A stretch of DNA of 64,000 nt from Methylibium sp. NZG (GTDB taxonomy: Bacteria; Pseudomonadota; Gammaproteobacteria; Burkholderiales; Burkholderiaceae_C): contig LGRD01000001.1 in assembly GCA_001263235.1 (NCBI GenBank), forward strand, positions 85,651 to 149,650, read 5' to 3'. Position numbers and translations under genes: made by a program. Below, in pieces: positions 17,916-27,619 of the stretch (position 1 is the first letter of the stretch; each line of letters begins with the position of its first letter). The notes below the pieces were generated by a model that did no database searches, was not told where the DNA came from, and saw only the letters and a list, made by a program, of their open reading frames with translations.

Positions 17916-18824
17916 CTATGGCCCTCGCTTCCACCAATCGCCTTCCAGCTGTCCCTTCAAAAATTCGATGAACGTGCTGACCTTGCCCGGCACGCGCCGC
18001 GGCGACGGGTACACCGCATGCAGCTCCTGCGAGGGCACGCTGTGGTCGGCCAGCACCGGCAGCAACGCGCCGTCTGCCACCGACTTGTGCGCCACATACC
18101 ACGGCAGAACCGCCACACCCATGCCGGCACGGCAGGCGGCGAGCACGGCCGAGAGGTTGTTCGACCGCAGTGGGCCGGCCACCGGGATCGACAGCGCTTC
18201 ACCCGCCGGGCTGGTGAACTGCCAGCGGTCGTCGCCCTGCACGCTGCTGTAGATCAGGCAGGCGTGCGCGCCCAGGTCTGCCGGCACACGAAGCGGCGCG
18301 CAGCGCGCCAGGTAGTCGGGCGACGCGGCCACCAGCCATGGGTTGTTGCCCAGGTAGCGCGCGCCGAGCGTGGAGTCGGCCAGCCGACCCATGCGCAGCG
18401 CGATGTCGATGCCTTGTTCGACCAGGTTCACGTAGCGGTCGTCAAAGCTCAGGTCGACCTGCATCCCCGGCTGCTCGGCCATGAAGCGCAGCACCAGCGG
18501 CGTCATCACGCGCCGGCCGAAGGCCACCGAGGTGCTGATGCGCAGTGTGCCGCCCACGCGCGACTGCAGCAGCGCGGCCAGGTTGTCGGCCTCTTCCAGC
18601 TCGTGCAGGATGGTCTTGCACTTGTCGTAGTACAGCGCGCCCACTTCGGTGGGGTTCACCCCGCGCGTGTTGCGGTTGAGCAGCCGAACGCCCAGCTTGC
18701 GTTCGAGTGCAGCCACGTGCTTGGTGGCGGTGGGCTGCGTGGTGGCGAGGTCCAGCGCGGCCTTGCTGAAGCTGCCGGTCTCGACGACCCGCATGTAGAG
18801 CTGCATCCCGACGATCCTGTCCAT
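17916..18824 (-). CDS. LysR-family transcriptional regulator
   Basis: The 302-residue regulator has an N-terminal winged helix (VETGSFSKAALDLATTQPTA, KHVAALERKLGVRLLNR) and a periplasmic-binding-protein-like effector domain (ISTSVAFGRRVMTPLVLRFM, FDDRYVNLVEQGIDIALRMG). This is the CrgA/DmlR type common in Burkholderiales. The chosen ATG 18824 gives the usual length; an in-frame Met seven residues later is an alternative. It is divergent from glycerate kinase, with 144 bases between them, and probably controls that gene and itself. Confidence 0.88.
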   Translation of the reverse strand: MDRIVGMQLYMRVVETGSFSKAALDLATTQPTATKHVAALERKLGVRLLNRNTRGVNPTEVGALYYDKCKTILHELEEADNLAALLQSRVGGTLRISTSVAFGRRVMTPLVLRFMAEQPGMQVDLSFDDRYVNLVEQGIDIALRMGRLADSTLGARYLGNNPWLVAASPDYLARCAPLRVPADLGAHACLIYSSVQGDDRWQFTSPAGEALSIPVAGPLRSNNLSAVLAACRAGMGVAVLPWYVAHKSVADGALLPVLADHSVPSQELHAVYPSPRRVPGKVSTFIEFLKGQLEGDWWKRGP

Positions 18825-18968
18825 GCCCTCGGCCTTCTCTGGTGCGCCATTCCACCGCGCAAATGTCGATATCTTCGCACCCAGCCCCACGCCAACGTCC
18901 GGCACCGCGCGCGCCACAGACGCCTTGCAGCCATTGAAACGGTCTTGCGATCGCCCGACAATGCCGCG

Positions 18969-20270
18969 ATGAGCAAGCCCTCGCCCCACACCGACCCGCG
19001 CGGCTTCCTGCGCTCGCTGTACGACGCCGCAGTGGCCCGCGCGCTGCCGGCCGACAACATCGCAGCGCACCTGCCGCAGCCGCCCAGGGGCCGCACCGTG
19101 GTCATCGGCGCTGGCAAGGCCGGCGGCGCGATGGCCGCCGCGGTGGACGCGCTGTGGCCGCGCGAGTCGCCGCTGTACGGCTTGGTGATCACGCGCTACG
19201 ACCATGTGCCACCGGCCTACCGGCTGAAGCCGGGGCGCATCGAAGTCGTCGAGGCCGCGCACCCGGTGCCCGACGAAGCCGGCCGCAAGGCCACCGAGCG
19301 CATCGTCAAGCTCACGCAGGCACTGACCGAGAACGACCTGGTGCTGTGCCTGATCTCGGGCGGCGGCTCGTCGCTGCTGTCGATGCCGGCCAAGGGCCTG
19401 ACGCTCGAAGACAAGCAGGCCGTCAACAAGGCGCTGCTGCGCAGCGGTGCCGCCATCGACGAGATGAACTGCGTGCGCAAGCACCTCTCGGCCATCAAGG
19501 GTGGGCGCCTGGCGGCGATGTGCGCGCCGGCCAAGGTGGTGACGCTGCTGATCAGCGACGTGCCGGGCGACGCGCCCGAGGTCATCGCCAGCGGCCCGAC
19601 CGTGCCCGACGCAAGCACCTGCGCCGACGCCTTGCGCATCCTCGACCGCTACCGCATCGACGTGCCGGCCGCAGCGCGCGCCGGGCTGGAGAACGGCAGC
19701 TTCGAGACGCCCAAGCCCGGCGACCCGCGCTTTGCCGGGCACATCGTGCGCACCATCGCCACGCCGCAGGAGTCGCTCGAAGCGGCCGCTGCGGTGGCGC
19801 GTGAGGCAGGCGTGGAGGCCTACATCCTGAGCGACCGCATCGAGGGCGAGTCGCGCGAGATCGGCAAGATGCACGCCGCGCTGGCGCGCCAGATCGCCAC
19901 GCGCAACCAGCCGTTCGTGCGGCCGTGCGTGGTGCTGTCGGGCGGCGAAACCACCGTGACAGTCAGCGCCAAAGGCGGCAAGGGCGGCCGCGCCACCGAG
20001 TTCTTGCTCGGCTGCACGGTGGCGCTGCAAGGTGAACGCGGTGTCTACGTGCTGGCGGCCGACACCGACGGCATCGACGGCATGGAAGACAACGCCGGCG
20101 CCATCGTCACGCCCAGCACGCCGGTGCGCGCTGGCAAGGCGGGGCTGAAGGCGCAGGAGTTTCTCGACCGCAACGACGCCTACAGCTTTTTTCGGCCGTT
20201 GGGCGACCTGGTGGTGCCGGGTCCGACGTTCACCAACGTCAACGACTTCCGCGCATTGCTGATCCTTTGA
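18969..20270 (+). CDS. Glycerate kinase, GckA/TtuD (MOFRL) type
   Basis: This 433-residue enzyme phosphorylates D-glycerate, probably to 2-phosphoglycerate as is usual for this class. Landmarks: VVIGAGKAGGAMAAAVD, CLISGGGSSLLSMPAKGL, NCVRKHLSAIKGGRLA, LISDVPGDAPEVIASGPT and, in the C-terminal MOFRL domain, LSGGETTVTV and AADTDGIDGMEDNAGA. The long frame upstream is antisense to LysR and excluded. Glycerate kinase drains glyoxylate carbon through tartronate semialdehyde and glycerate, so it would fit downstream of ureidoglycolate cleavage in this purine-degrading region. No glyoxylate carboligase or tartronate semialdehyde reductase is in the window. Confidence 0.92.
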   Translation: MSKPSPHTDPRGFLRSLYDAAVARALPADNIAAHLPQPPRGRTVVIGAGKAGGAMAAAVDALWPRESPLYGLVITRYDHVPPAYRLKPGRIEVVEAAHPVPDEAGRKATERIVKLTQALTENDLVLCLISGGGSSLLSMPAKGLTLEDKQAVNKALLRSGAAIDEMNCVRKHLSAIKGGRLAAMCAPAKVVTLLISDVPGDAPEVIASGPTVPDASTCADALRILDRYRIDVPAAARAGLENGSFETPKPGDPRFAGHIVRTIATPQESLEAAAAVAREAGVEAYILSDRIEGESREIGKMHAALARQIATRNQPFVRPCVVLSGGETTVTVSAKGGKGGRATEFLLGCTVALQGERGVYVLAADTDGIDGMEDNAGAIVTPSTPVRAGKAGLKAQEFLDRNDAYSFFRPLGDLVVPGPTFTNVNDFRALLIL

Positions 20271-20437
20271 TCGGGCCGCGCTGCGGCGCATGCCAACCCC
20301 CTCGCTTCAGGGGAGAAAAGCCGTGGTTACGGCACGGTTACCGCCCTCGCGCCAAGGGTACTTACTGTGTCATTCGCAATTTGGCGCGCCCTATCATCCC
20401 GCTGCATTTCACACCCAGGTGCCAAGGAGATACCACG

Positions 20438-21814
20438 ATGAATTTCAAACTGCTCGCCACCGCCGCCTTCACCGGTGCGGCACTGATGGTGGCCGGCCAG
20501 GCTGCCGCTCAAGAAAAGCTCACCGTCTGGTGGGGCAAGGGCTTCTACAAGGCCGAAGACGATGCGCTGTTTGCCGCCATCAAGAAGTTCGAGGCCAAGT
20601 ACCCCAAGTACAAGGTGGAACTGTCCTTGTACGCACCGCAGGAAATGATCCCGAAATCGGTCGCCGCGCTCGACGCCGGCAACCCGCCCGACGTGGCCTA
20701 CGGCGACGTCTACGACTTCCAGGTGACGGCCAAGTGGGCCTACGACGGCAAGCTCGAAGACGTGTCGAGCGTGATCGACCCGATCCGCGCCAAGTTCGAG
20801 CCCTCTGCTTTGTCGACCACGTTCCTGTTCAACAACGCGAACCAGACACGGGCGTACTACGCCTACCCGATCAAGCAGCAGACCATGCACATCCAGTACT
20901 GGAAGGACATGCTGGCTGAAGCAGGCTTCAAGGACAGCGACATCCCCAAGGACTGGAAGGGCTACTGGGACTTCTGGTGCGACAAGGTGCAGCCGGCCTA
21001 CCGCCAGAAGAGCGGCAACCGCGCCTTCGGCATCGGCATGCCGCTGGGCGTGGATTCGAGCGACTCGTTCTTCTCGTTCCTGACCTTCATGGACGCCTAC
21101 AACGTGAAGCTGGTCAACGACTCGGGCAAGCTGCTGGTCGACGACCCGGCGGTGCGTGCCGGACTGATGAGCGCGCTGGGCGACTATGCCAACGTCTACA
21201 CCAAGGGCTGCACGCCGCCGTCGAGCACCAACTGGAAGGACCCGGACAACAACGTCGCGTTCCACAACAAGACCACGGTGATGACGCACAACGCGACGAT
21301 CTCGATCGCCGCGAAGTGGCTGGACGACATGAACAACGCCACGCTGACCGAAGCGCAGCGCGCCACCGCCCGTGCCAACTACACCGAGAAGATCGCCACC
21401 GCCGGCTTCCCCAACAAGCCCGACGGCAGCAAGATGACCTATCGCGCCGCGGTCAAGACCGGTGTGATCTTCAAGGAGGCCAAGAACAAGGTGGGGGCCA
21501 AGCAGTTCGTCGCCTTCATGCTCGACGACGCGAACCTGACGCCGTACGTCGAAGGCTCGCTCGGCCGCTGGTTCCCCGTCACCAAGGCGGCGCAGCAAAG
21601 CGCCTTCTGGAAGGGCGACCCGCACCGGCTGGCGGTGTACAACCAGTTCACTGCCGGCACCACGCCGTTCGAATTCACCAAGAACTACAAGTTCACGGTG
21701 CTGAACAACGAGAACGTGTGGGCCAAGGCGCTGAACCGCATCCTCAACGAGAAGGTGCCGGTGGACAAGGCGACCGACGAGTTGATCGCGCGCATCAAGG
21801 CCGTGGCCAACTGA
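20438..21814 (+). CDS. CUT1 sugar ABC transporter substrate-binding protein
   Basis: The 458-residue periplasmic protein has a standard signal peptide cleaved after AAAQ, then the family-1 sugar-binder fold: LTVWWGKGFYKAEDDALF, LDAGNPPDVAYGDVYDF, YYAYPIKQQTMHIQYWKDML, GVDSSDSFFSF, and SLGRWFPVTKAA. ATG 20438 has an AAGGAGA site. It heads a complete importer with two permeases and an ATPase downstream. A 167-base leader separates it from glycerate kinase, and the hairpin after its stop probably lets it be made in excess over the membrane proteins. Gluconokinase at the end of the operon hints at a gluconate-related, polyol or oligosaccharide substrate. Confidence 0.9.
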   Translation: MNFKLLATAAFTGAALMVAGQAAAQEKLTVWWGKGFYKAEDDALFAAIKKFEAKYPKYKVELSLYAPQEMIPKSVAALDAGNPPDVAYGDVYDFQVTAKWAYDGKLEDVSSVIDPIRAKFEPSALSTTFLFNNANQTRAYYAYPIKQQTMHIQYWKDMLAEAGFKDSDIPKDWKGYWDFWCDKVQPAYRQKSGNRAFGIGMPLGVDSSDSFFSFLTFMDAYNVKLVNDSGKLLVDDPAVRAGLMSALGDYANVYTKGCTPPSSTNWKDPDNNVAFHNKTTVMTHNATISIAAKWLDDMNNATLTEAQRATARANYTEKIATAGFPNKPDGSKMTYRAAVKTGVIFKEAKNKVGAKQFVAFMLDDANLTPYVEGSLGRWFPVTKAAQQSAFWKGDPHRLAVYNQFTAGTTPFEFTKNYKFTVLNNENVWAKALNRILNEKVPVDKATDELIARIKAVAN

Positions 21815-21843
21815 ACATGACCCGGCCCCGCACCCTCGCGGCT

Positions 21844-21866
21844 CCCTCGCCCCTTTGGGGAGAGGG
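21844..21866. repeat. CCCTC/GAGGG intergenic hairpin between binding protein and permease genes
   Basis: CCCTCGCCCC-TTT-GGGGAGAGGG forms a 10-bp stem with one mismatch and a three-base loop. It resembles the repetitive CCCTCTCCC/GGGAGAGGG element seen again at 38184. Its position suggests mRNA stabilisation or partial attenuation after the binding-protein gene. There is no T tract. Confidence 0.6.
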
Positions 21867-21896
21867 TGGGGGTGAGGGGCCGCACGCGCGCAATCA

Positions 21897-22757
21897 ATGA
21901 CGACGACGACCATCGCCGCTCCCGCCGCGGCGCGCAAGCGCCTTTCCACCTGGGAGTTCTGGGGCCGCGCGTTCGTCGTGCCGTACCTGCTGATCTTCCT
22001 GATCTTCGTGCTGTACCCGGTGGGCTACGGCCTGTGGCTGGCGCGCAGCCCGGCCAGCTACGTCAAGCTGTTCGACGACCCGATCTTCTTCCGCACTGCC
22101 ATCAACACCGTGGTTTTCCTGGTGGTGGCGATCAATGTGAAGATGGTGATCGCGCTGTTCCTGTCTGGCTTTTTCCTGCACACGCGCTGGTGGATCAAGG
22201 TGCTGTCGGTGATTTTCATCCTGCCTTGGGCGGTGCCGTCGATCCCGACCATCCTGTCGGTGCGCTTCATGCTCAACCCCGAGTGGGGCGTGATCAACCA
22301 GACCATCTTCCGCCTGACCGGCCTGGACGGCCCGAACTGGCTCAACGACCCGACGCTGGCGCTCGGCTTCTCGATGTTGATGCACATCTGGAAGTCGCTG
22401 CCGTTCTGGACGCTCATCCTGCTCGCCGGCCGCATGGCGATTCCCGCCGACCAGTACGAGGCTGCGTCGGTCGACGGCGCGACGACCTGGCAGAAGTTCA
22501 AGTACATCACCTGGCCGTCGATGAAGGGCCTGTACCTCACCTCCACGCTGCTGTCGACCATCTGGACGCTGGGTGACTTCAACAGCGTCTACCTGCTGAC
22601 CGGCGGCGGCCCGGCCGACCTGACGCACGTGCTCGCCACGCTGGGCATTCGCTACTTGCGGCTCGACCAGATCGAGCTCTCCATGGCGGCCATCGTGGTG
22701 ACCTTGCCACTGGTGCTGCCGATCGTCTACTTCATGATGAAGAGGCTCAGCAAATGA
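21897..22757 (+). CDS. Sugar ABC transporter permease 1 (CUT1, MalF-like)
   Basis: The 286-residue inner-membrane protein has about six hydrophobic helices, beginning FVVPYLLIFLIFVLYPVGYG. The cytoplasmic EAA loop, YEAASVDGATTWQKFKYITW, docks on the ATPase. It pairs with the next gene, which starts inside its stop (ATGA at 22754). The ATG follows the hairpin by 30 bases; a clear ribosome site is not obvious. Confidence 0.92.
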   Translation: MTTTTIAAPAAARKRLSTWEFWGRAFVVPYLLIFLIFVLYPVGYGLWLARSPASYVKLFDDPIFFRTAINTVVFLVVAINVKMVIALFLSGFFLHTRWWIKVLSVIFILPWAVPSIPTILSVRFMLNPEWGVINQTIFRLTGLDGPNWLNDPTLALGFSMLMHIWKSLPFWTLILLAGRMAIPADQYEAASVDGATTWQKFKYITWPSMKGLYLTSTLLSTIWTLGDFNSVYLLTGGGPADLTHVLATLGIRYLRLDQIELSMAAIVVTLPLVLPIVYFMMKRLSK

Positions 22758-23596
22758 AGTGGCGCGCTGTCAGTGCCGAGGCCAAGCTGCTGCTGATCGG
22801 CATCCCGGTACTGCTGTGGACGCTGATTCCGGTCTACCACCTGTTCCTGTTCGCCATCTCCGAGCGCGACTCGGCGACCTCGGGGCGCCTGTGGCCCAAG
22901 AACCCGACGCTTCAGAACTTCGAGATCGTCTTCCAGCAAAAGCACTTCTACCTGACCCACTTCTGGATTCAGCTCGGCAACTCGCTTTTGATCGCGGTGG
23001 CGGTCGGCCTGATCACGCTGTTCATCGCCACCACCGCGGCCTTTGCGATCAGCCGGCTCAAGGTGCGCGGCGGCCGCACGGTGATGAACCTGGCGCTGTT
23101 CACCTACTTCATCCCGGCCGCCTTTCTGGCCGTGCCGATGTACAAGACGATGGCCAACTACGGCCTGCTGAACAACCGCTGGTCGTTGGTGTTGGCGATG
23201 GTGACGATCGCCTCGCCTTACTGCATCTGGGTGCTCAAGCAGGCGAGTGACAAACTGCCCTGGGAGCTCGACGAAGCCGCGCGCATCGACGGCGCCACGC
23301 CGCTGCAGTTGTTCCGGCTGGTCTACCTGCCGCTGATGGTGCCCTCTCTCGTGGCGGTGGGCACCTACTCGCTGCTGCTGGCGTGGAACGAATACCTGTA
23401 CGGCTTCTTGCTGCTGTCCAACGAGAAACACCTCACGCTGGCGGTGGCACTCGGCAACTTCCTCGCCGCCGACGATTCGCCTTGGGAGCTGCTGATGGCC
23501 ACCGGCTTCGTCTACGCGCTGCCGCCCGCGGCGATCTATTACGCCTTCAAGCGCTACATGGTGTCCGGCCTGACGGCCGGCGCAGTGAAGAGCTGA
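22754..23596 (+). CDS. Sugar ABC transporter permease 2 (CUT1, MalG-like)
   Basis: A 280-residue permease with helices from PVLLWTLIPVYHLFLFAI onward and the EAA loop LDEAARIDGATPLQLFRLVY. AWNEYLYGFLLL near the end is typical of MalG-like subunits. It overlaps the first permease by four bases and is followed after 17 bases by the ATPase gene, so the four transporter genes are one transcription unit. Confidence 0.92.
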   Translation: MKWRAVSAEAKLLLIGIPVLLWTLIPVYHLFLFAISERDSATSGRLWPKNPTLQNFEIVFQQKHFYLTHFWIQLGNSLLIAVAVGLITLFIATTAAFAISRLKVRGGRTVMNLALFTYFIPAAFLAVPMYKTMANYGLLNNRWSLVLAMVTIASPYCIWVLKQASDKLPWELDEAARIDGATPLQLFRLVYLPLMVPSLVAVGTYSLLLAWNEYLYGFLLLSNEKHLTLAVALGNFLAADDSPWELLMATGFVYALPPAAIYYAFKRYMVSGLTAGAVKS

Positions 23597-23613
23597 CCCT
23601 AGAAAGCCGCACC

Positions 23614-24664
<1,051 letters not shown>

Positions 24665-24684
<20 letters not shown>

Positions 24685-25168
24685 GCTGACGGTCGTGATG
24701 GGCGTGTGCGGCTGCGGCAAGAGCACCGTCGGGCAGCAACTGGCTGCGGCCCGCGGCGTCGAGTTTGCCGAGGGCGACGCCTTCCACCCGCCCGAGAACG
24801 TGGCGCGCATGGCGGCCGGCACGCCACTGACCGATGCGGATCGTGCCGGCTGGCTCGCCACGCTGGCCGACCGGCTGGCGGCGGCGCAGGCACAAGGCAA
24901 AGGGCTGGTGCTGTCGTGCTCGGCGCTCAAGCGCAGCTACCGCGACGTGCTGCGCCGCGGCGCACCGGGCTTGCAATTCGTGCACCTGACGGGTTCGCGA
25001 GCGCTGCTGGCCGAGCGCATGAACCACCGCCCCGGCCACTACATGCCGGCCTCGCTTCTGGACAGCCAGCTCGCCATTCTGGAGCCGCCCGGCGCCGACG
25101 AGAACGCCCGCAGCTTCGACGTGGCGCAGGCGGCCGAGGCGATCGTGCAGGCGTTGATGCAGCGGTGA
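24665..25168 (+). CDS. Gluconokinase, GntK/IdnK type
   Basis: This 167-residue small P-loop kinase converts gluconate to 6-phosphogluconate. It carries Walker A GVCGCGKST, FAEGDAFHPPENVARMAAG, LTDADRAGWLATLADRL, LSCSALKRSYRDVLR and GHYMPASLLDSQLAILEPP, all hallmarks of the family. The 20-base overlap with the transporter ATPase points to translational coupling and a shared substrate route, which would make gluconate or a precursor of it a transported sugar; this link is inference. Confidence 0.93.
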
Positions 25169-25271
25169 TGGCCGCGCGCCGCGAGCAGCCTTGCCGCGGA
25201 CTCCACCGCTGACCCTCATGCGACGCGCGCTTGGCCAGACCCCTTCGCCGACTCACCCGTCTTCAGCACCC

Positions 25272-25655
25272 ATGACCACCTTCACCAAAGTGATCCTGTT
25301 TACCGACACCGACGGCCGCGCGCGCTTCCGGCAAGAGGCCGTCGCGTTGAGCGAAGGCACGCCGCAGGCGATGCTGTCGCCGCTGATGCCGACGAGCGGC
25401 TGCCAACTGCGCCACAGCCCGGTCGGCTTTCGCAGCCCCTTCCATTGCACGGTCACGCCGCAGTGGGTGTTCATCCTGGGCGGGCAGATGGAGATCGGCC
25501 TGCAAGACGGCAGCTCGCGCGTCTTCCAGGCCGGTGAGCACTTCCATTCGGCCGACGTGCTGCCAGCCGGCGCCACCTTCGACGCCACCGTGCACGGCCA
25601 CTGGAGCCGCCAGGTCGGCGCGGAGCCGCTGGTGACACTGTTCGTGCGGGACTGA
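25272..25655 (+). CDS. Small cupin-domain protein
   Basis: The 127-residue single-domain cupin has TPQWVFILGGQMEIG and FQAGEHFHSADVLPAG as the two cupin motifs, but few His ligands: the first motif lacks the HxH pair, so metal binding is uncertain. I place the start at ATG 25272, giving MTTFTKVILFTDTDGRARF. The 12-base gap to the PhyH dioxygenase suggests co-transcription. Function not recognised beyond the fold. Confidence 0.8.
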   Translation: MTTFTKVILFTDTDGRARFRQEAVALSEGTPQAMLSPLMPTSGCQLRHSPVGFRSPFHCTVTPQWVFILGGQMEIGLQDGSSRVFQAGEHFHSADVLPAGATFDATVHGHWSRQVGAEPLVTLFVRD

Positions 25656-25666
25656 GGGCCAGCACT

Positions 25667-26479
25667 GTGTCACGCCTCACCGACAGCGAGGTCGCGCAGT
25701 ACGCCGAACGCGGCTACCTGGTCCCGTCGTTCCGGCTGCCCGCTGAGCGCGTTGACCGCCTGCGCGAGTCGCTCGACCGGCTGATCCGCGACAACCCCGG
25801 CGTGCGGCCCGAGAAGCTCGTCAGTGCGCACGTCGTCGGTCGTGCCGGCGCGGCCAACCCCGAAGGCGTGAAGGGCAGCGCGGACTTCCTCGACTTGGGC
25901 ATGGAGCCGCAGATCCTCGACCTGGTCGAGCAACTCATCGGCCCCGACATCATCCTGTGGGGCTGCCACGTATTCTGCAAGCCGGCGGGCGACGGGCACG
26001 AGACGCCTTGGCACCAGGACGGCCACTACTGGCCGATCCGCCCGCTCGCCAACTGCACGGTGTGGGTCGCGCTCGACGCATCGACGACTGAGAACGGCTG
26101 CCTGCGCGTGATCCCCGGCTCGCACGCGGCCAAGGTGACGTACCCGCACCTGTTTGAGGACCGGCAAGACCTGGTGCTGCAGCAGCGCACTGCCGATGAG
26201 GCGTTCGACGCGGGCACTGCGGTCGATCTGGAGCTGCAACCCGGCCAGATGTCCATGCACGACGTCTACATGATCCACGGCGCCGCCGCCAACACCTCGA
26301 CGAAACGCCGTGCCGGCGTGGCGCTGCGCTACATGCCAGGCACGTCGCTATTCGACCGCAGCCTGAAACCGGTGGACGGCAAGAGCGGTGTGCCGGTGTC
26401 GTTCGCGACCCGGCCGCTGTGGTTGCTGCGCGGGCGCGATGTGACCGGGCAGAACGACTTCCGCGTCGGCTTCGACTGA
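25667..26479 (+). CDS. Phytanoyl-CoA dioxygenase (PhyH)-family oxygenase
   Basis: A 270-residue Fe(II)/2-oxoglutarate oxygenase candidate. The facial triad is visible as HxD in TPWHQDGHYWPI and a distal His in MSMHDVYMIHGAAAN, with the following Arg in RRAGVALRYMP likely binding 2-oxoglutarate. YAERGYLVPSFRLP at the N-terminus is typical. The start is GTG 25667 (Met-Ser-Arg-Leu-Thr), 11 bases after the cupin stop. Substrate unknown; the family includes ectoine, halogenating and many uncharacterised hydroxylases. Confidence 0.87.
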   Translation: MSRLTDSEVAQYAERGYLVPSFRLPAERVDRLRESLDRLIRDNPGVRPEKLVSAHVVGRAGAANPEGVKGSADFLDLGMEPQILDLVEQLIGPDIILWGCHVFCKPAGDGHETPWHQDGHYWPIRPLANCTVWVALDASTTENGCLRVIPGSHAAKVTYPHLFEDRQDLVLQQRTADEAFDAGTAVDLELQPGQMSMHDVYMIHGAAANTSTKRRAGVALRYMPGTSLFDRSLKPVDGKSGVPVSFATRPLWLLRGRDVTGQNDFRVGFD

Positions 26480-26484
26480 CACGC

Positions 26485-26522
26485 CGCCCTTGGCGCGGCG
26501 CACGCGCCGTGCGCGAAGGGCG
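26485..26522. terminator. Dyad between convergent genes
   Basis: CGCCCTT and AAGGGCG arms enclose inner GCGC-rich pairing in the short gap between the PhyH gene (plus) and the Ig-like lipoprotein gene (minus). This is the expected place for a bidirectional terminator, but no T tract is present on either side. Confidence 0.35.
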
Positions 26523-26550
26523 ACGGTCGGCGCGCCGCGACAGATTTGCC

Positions 26551-27588
26551 TCAGGGCCGCTTCTGCACCGCGACCAGGGCCAGCAGAGCGCCCTGCACCG
26601 GCGTCGTGTTCCACGTCACGTTGTAGGTGCCAGCGGCCGAGACGTTGCGCGTGGCGACGAACATCGACATCGACTCGACCGAGTTGCTGTTGCCGTCGAT
26701 CACGGTGAAGCCGTTGTTCGGCACGGGTTTCGAGGGCACCGGCGTCGCATCATCACCCAACCACATGGCGACCAGTGTGGCCGGGCCGGTGGTGGTGACG
26801 CTGGCGCTCGTCTGTGCCCACGCGTTGAGCGCCTCCCGCCACTGGATGTCCTGCACCACACCGCCGTTGCGCACCTCGACCGCCGCAAACGTCACTTCGT
26901 CGAACGTGCTCTCGTCGTTCACGCGCAGCACGTGGTTGGTGCCGCCGACGATGTTGTTGAACGCGTACACCGCGCCGCCCTGGCCGGGAAACTTGGTGAG
27001 GTCGCGCTTGCTGTCCAGCAGCGCGTACGGCCCATTGCCCAGGCTGTCGGTCGGCGGGTTGATTGAGCTCAGCGCGGCTTTGGCGACAAAGGCCAGCATC
27101 GTGCTGCCGCTTTGGGTGTTGAGTGGGGGCAGCGCCAGGGTCGGCCCCATTGAGCCCCCGCTGAAGTGAAACACCAGCGCGTGCGCCCCGGTCGTTGGCT
27201 GGCCCGCCACCGGCGGTGTGCCGCCGCCGGCCGCGGTGACGACGATCGTCAGCACGTTGCTCGTGATGCCCCCTGCGCTGACGCTGATCTGCGTCGAGCC
27301 TTGCGCCACCGCGTTGACCTCGCCGTTGCTGCTCACGGTGGCAACGGTCGAGTTGGACGACTGCCAGGTCAACGACACCCCGAGCAGGTTGCCCAGCGCG
27401 TCCACCGGAACCGCGGTGACGGTGGTGGTCTGGCCGATGGCGATCGAGCTGGCGGTCGAGTTGATCGAGATCGACACGAGGGCGCCCCCGCTGCTGCCAG
27501 TTGACACACCGTCTCCGCCCCCGCACGCCACGACGAGCGCGGCCAACGCGGCTGCCACCCAGGCCCACCCTGTAGTTCGATTTTTCAT
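26551..27588 (-). CDS. Lipoprotein with bacterial Ig-like (BIG_2) domain
   Basis: The 345-residue product starts MKNRTTGW with a hydrophobic core and a lipobox ending LVVACGGG, so it is probably a surface or periplasmic lipoprotein. Residues about 30-120 form one BIG_2 Ig-like domain (ITSSTASSIAIGQT-like opening, LTWQSSNSTVATVSSNGEV, AVAQGSTQISVSAGG). The C-terminal 210 residues, rich in Asn, Thr and Gly, are of unrecognised type, perhaps a beta-rich adhesion or lectin-like domain. ATG 27588 was chosen; the open frame continues upstream into unrelated sequence. It is separated by only 31 bases from the GGDEF-EAL gene upstream and could be co-transcribed with it. Confidence 0.75.
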   Translation of the reverse strand: MKNRTTGWAWVAAALAALVVACGGGDGVSTGSSGGALVSISINSTASSIAIGQTTTVTAVPVDALGNLLGVSLTWQSSNSTVATVSSNGEVNAVAQGSTQISVSAGGITSNVLTIVVTAAGGGTPPVAGQPTTGAHALVFHFSGGSMGPTLALPPLNTQSGSTMLAFVAKAALSSINPPTDSLGNGPYALLDSKRDLTKFPGQGGAVYAFNNIVGGTNHVLRVNDESTFDEVTFAAVEVRNGGVVQDIQWREALNAWAQTSASVTTTGPATLVAMWLGDDATPVPSKPVPNNGFTVIDGNSNSVESMSMFVATRNVSAAGTYNVTWNTTPVQGALLALVAVQKRP

Positions 27589-27619
27589 TGCCACGCTCCC
27601 TCTGACCCAAGGCGCCAGT